Assembly: GCA_963649625.1 (NCBI GenBank)
Contig: CAVJIP010000075.1
Location: 1 to 6,633 of the forward strand
Direction of reading: 5' to 3'
DNA from: HGM13006 sp963649625
GTDB taxonomy: Bacteria; Bacillota; Clostridia; Oscillospirales; Oscillospiraceae
Length of the DNA: 6,633 nucleotides
Numbering within the stretch: position 1 is the stretch's first letter; each line of letters starts with the position of its first letter. The position numbers and the translations under genes were made by a program. The notes beneath the pieces are model-generated. The model was not told where the DNA came from. It was given only the letters and a program-made list of their open reading frames with translations, and searched no databases. Shown here piece after piece: positions 5,528 through 6,633 of this stretch.

Positions 5528-6182
5528 GGTTCTTCTAAAGGGCAAAAACATGGTCCGGCTCCTGGGCGGGCTTTGGGTGGCCCTGCGCATCAGCCTGATC
5601 GCCGTGGCCATCAGCATTCCCCTGGGGATTCTGCTGGGCGCTTTGATGACCTGGAAAAACCCTGTAGTACGAGGCGTTCTGCGGGTGTATCTGGAGTTTA
5701 TCCGCATTATGCCCCAGATGGTGCTGCTATTTCTATTCTACTTTGGCACCACCCGGGTGTTCGGCTGGGATCTTTCCGGGGAAATGGCCTCTATTCTGGT
5801 GTTTATCCTGTGGGGCACTGCGGAAATGAGCGACCTGGTGCGCGGTGCTCTGATTTCCATTCCCAAGCATCAATATGAGAGCAGCGCCGCCCTGGGCCTG
5901 AGCCGGGTGCAGATTTATCTGTACATTATCATTCCCCAGACCATTCGCCGTCTGCTCCCCCTTTCCATCAACCTGATTACCAGAATGATTAAAACCACCA
6001 GCTTGATTCTGATGATTGGCGTTGTGGAGGTATTGAAGGTGGCCCAGCAGATTATTGAGGCAAACCGCATGGCCAGCCCCAACGCCGCTTTCGGCATTTA
6101 TCTGACGGTATTTCTGCTATATTTTCTGGCCTGCTGGCCCATCAGCCTGCTGGCCAAATATCTGGAAAGGAAATGGAGGTAA
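5508..6182 (+). CDS. Polar amino acid ABC transporter permease 2 (HisQ/GlnP family)
   Basis: This is a 224-aa integral membrane protein starting at ATG 5508, seven bases after AAAGGAGG (5493-5500); that site and the start lie inside the end of permease 1. It has the same fold as permease 1 but a diverged sequence: a first membrane segment near 17-48, LEFIRIMPQMVLLFLFYFG at about 63-81, and further hydrophobic segments near 91-106, 155-170 and 198-218. The EAA loop runs from Glu106 (EMSDLVRGALISIPKHQ) through the conserved Gly130 to the IIIPQ stretch. The two permeases probably form a heterodimeric pore, as in HisQ/HisM-type systems. Its last codons supply the ribosome binding site for the ATPase gene, so the three products should be made in step. 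Confidence 0.9.
   Translation: MPDLGLEVLLKGKNMVRLLGGLWVALRISLIAVAISIPLGILLGALMTWKNPVVRGVLRVYLEFIRIMPQMVLLFLFYFGTTRVFGWDLSGEMASILVFILWGTAEMSDLVRGALISIPKHQYESSAALGLSRVQIYLYIIIPQTIRRLLPLSINLITRMIKTTSLILMIGVVEVLKVAQQIIEANRMASPNAAFGIYLTVFLLYFLACWPISLLAKYLERKWR
6175..6180 (+). promoter_or_regulatory. Ribosome binding site that points to a TTG start for the ATPase
   Basis: GGAGGT overlaps the last codons and stop of permease 2 and lies seven bases before TTG 6188. The in-frame ATG at 6173 overlaps this site and has only AAAGG two to three bases in front of it, which is too close. Confidence 0.7.
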
Positions 6183-6187
6183 TCGGC

Positions 6188-6633
6188 TTGGGTGAAGCAC
6201 TTTTGACCCTCTCCCATTTGAAAAAGCAATATGGCGACAATGTGGTACTGGAGGACATCAGTCTGACGGTACACAAGGGCGAGGCCCTGGTGGTGGTTGG
6301 CCCCAGCGGCTGCGGAAAAAGCACCCTGCTCCGATGTATCAACGCCCTGGAGCCCATTCAGGGCGGCGAGATTCGTCTGGGCGACGACATCATTGACAGC
6401 AAAAGCAAAAATCTCCCCGCCCTGCGTCAGCGCATCGGCATGGTGTTCCAAAGCTATGAGCTGTTCCCCCACCTGTCTGTCATTGACAACATTCTTCTTG
6501 CCCCCTGCAAGGTACAGAAGCGAAAGAAGGAGGAGGTTCGCCAGGAGGCCCTGGCCCTACTGGAGCGTGTGGGCCTGCCGGACAAGGAAAAAAGCTATCC
6601 CCGGGAGCTTTCCGGAGGGCAGAAGCAGCGGGT
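6188..6633 (+). CDS. Amino acid ABC transporter ATPase (GlnQ/HisP family), 3' partial
   Basis: The frame runs off the right edge, with 148 complete codons visible from the preferred TTG start at 6188. ATG 6173 would add five residues. The protein begins LTLSHLKKQYGDNVVLEDISL, the usual start of GlnQ-type subunits. Walker A is GPSGCGKST at residues 38-46, the Q-loop glutamine is Gln88 in MVFQSYELFPHLSV, and the signature LSGGQKQR is at 141-148, where the window ends. Walker B, the D-loop and the H-loop lie outside it. It would hydrolyse ATP on the cytoplasmic face to drive uptake through the two permeases encoded just upstream; the stop of permease 2 lies six bases before this start. There is no sign of frameshift or damage. 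Family membership is secure, the substrate is not. Confidence 0.9.
   Translation, partial: MGEALLTLSHLKKQYGDNVVLEDISLTVHKGEALVVVGPSGCGKSTLLRCINALEPIQGGEIRLGDDIIDSKSKNLPALRQRIGMVFQSYELFPHLSVIDNILLAPCKVQKRKKEEVRQEALALLERVGLPDKEKSYPRELSGGQKQR

Noticed and set aside
6098..6472. A 124-codon minus-strand frame over the permease 2/ATPase junction
   Set aside because: It lies opposite the ATPase Walker A and Q-loop coding sequence, and its translation has no recognisable domain.

Overview
This 6.6 kb window reads as part of a GC-rich chromosome from a spore-forming member of the Clostridia, most like the gut Oscillospiraceae group. The grounds are strong AGGAGG-type ribosome binding sites before nearly every gene, C/G-rich third codon positions, a SleC/SpoIID-like spore-cortex protein cluster, an anaerobe-type flavin/Fe-S enoate reductase, and a polar amino acid ABC transporter. 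The taxonomic placement is inference. All genes are on the + strand. No mobile element, CRISPR array, tRNA or rRNA was seen.

Region 1 (1-2326) is a tightly packed cluster of three genes. The first is a small beta-sandwich protein whose 5' end is cut by the window edge. The second is a 466-aa protein with a SpoIID/SleC-like domain and three peptidoglycan-binding repeats, translationally coupled to the first through TGATG. The third is a 178-aa protein made almost only of two more peptidoglycan-binding repeats. None of the visible N-termini has a signal peptide, which fits proteins made in the mother cell and placed on the spore cortex.

Region 2 (2327-4515) is a single-gene unit. It has an extended -10 promoter preceded by three CATTTG hexamers at exact 10-bp steps, a 671-aa Old Yellow Enzyme-family reductase (FMN barrel, 4Fe-4S motif, FAD/NAD(P) domain), and a 13-14 bp perfect hairpin just after the stop codon.

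Region 3 (4516-4867) is a gene-free stretch of about 350 bp and is the most interesting part. Five ATTTCC-like hexamers at 11-12 bp steps lead into a near-consensus sigma-A promoter (TTGACA-17-TATGAT). This would produce a roughly 200-nt RNA that folds into a long interrupted hairpin with a closing stem, a central bubble and an apical stem, and that ends in a U-tract terminator. It could be a 6S RNA or a cis-acting leader (riboswitch or attenuator) for the transporter downstream. I cannot decide between them without covariance searches.

Region 4 (4868-6633) is an amino acid ABC transporter operon: permease, permease, ATPase. The permease genes overlap by 20 bp. The ribosome-binding site of the ATPase gene lies at the end of the second permease gene. 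Two of the three genes appear to use non-ATG starts (CTG and TTG). The ATPase is cut at the right edge just after its LSGGQ signature. No substrate-binding protein gene is in the window.
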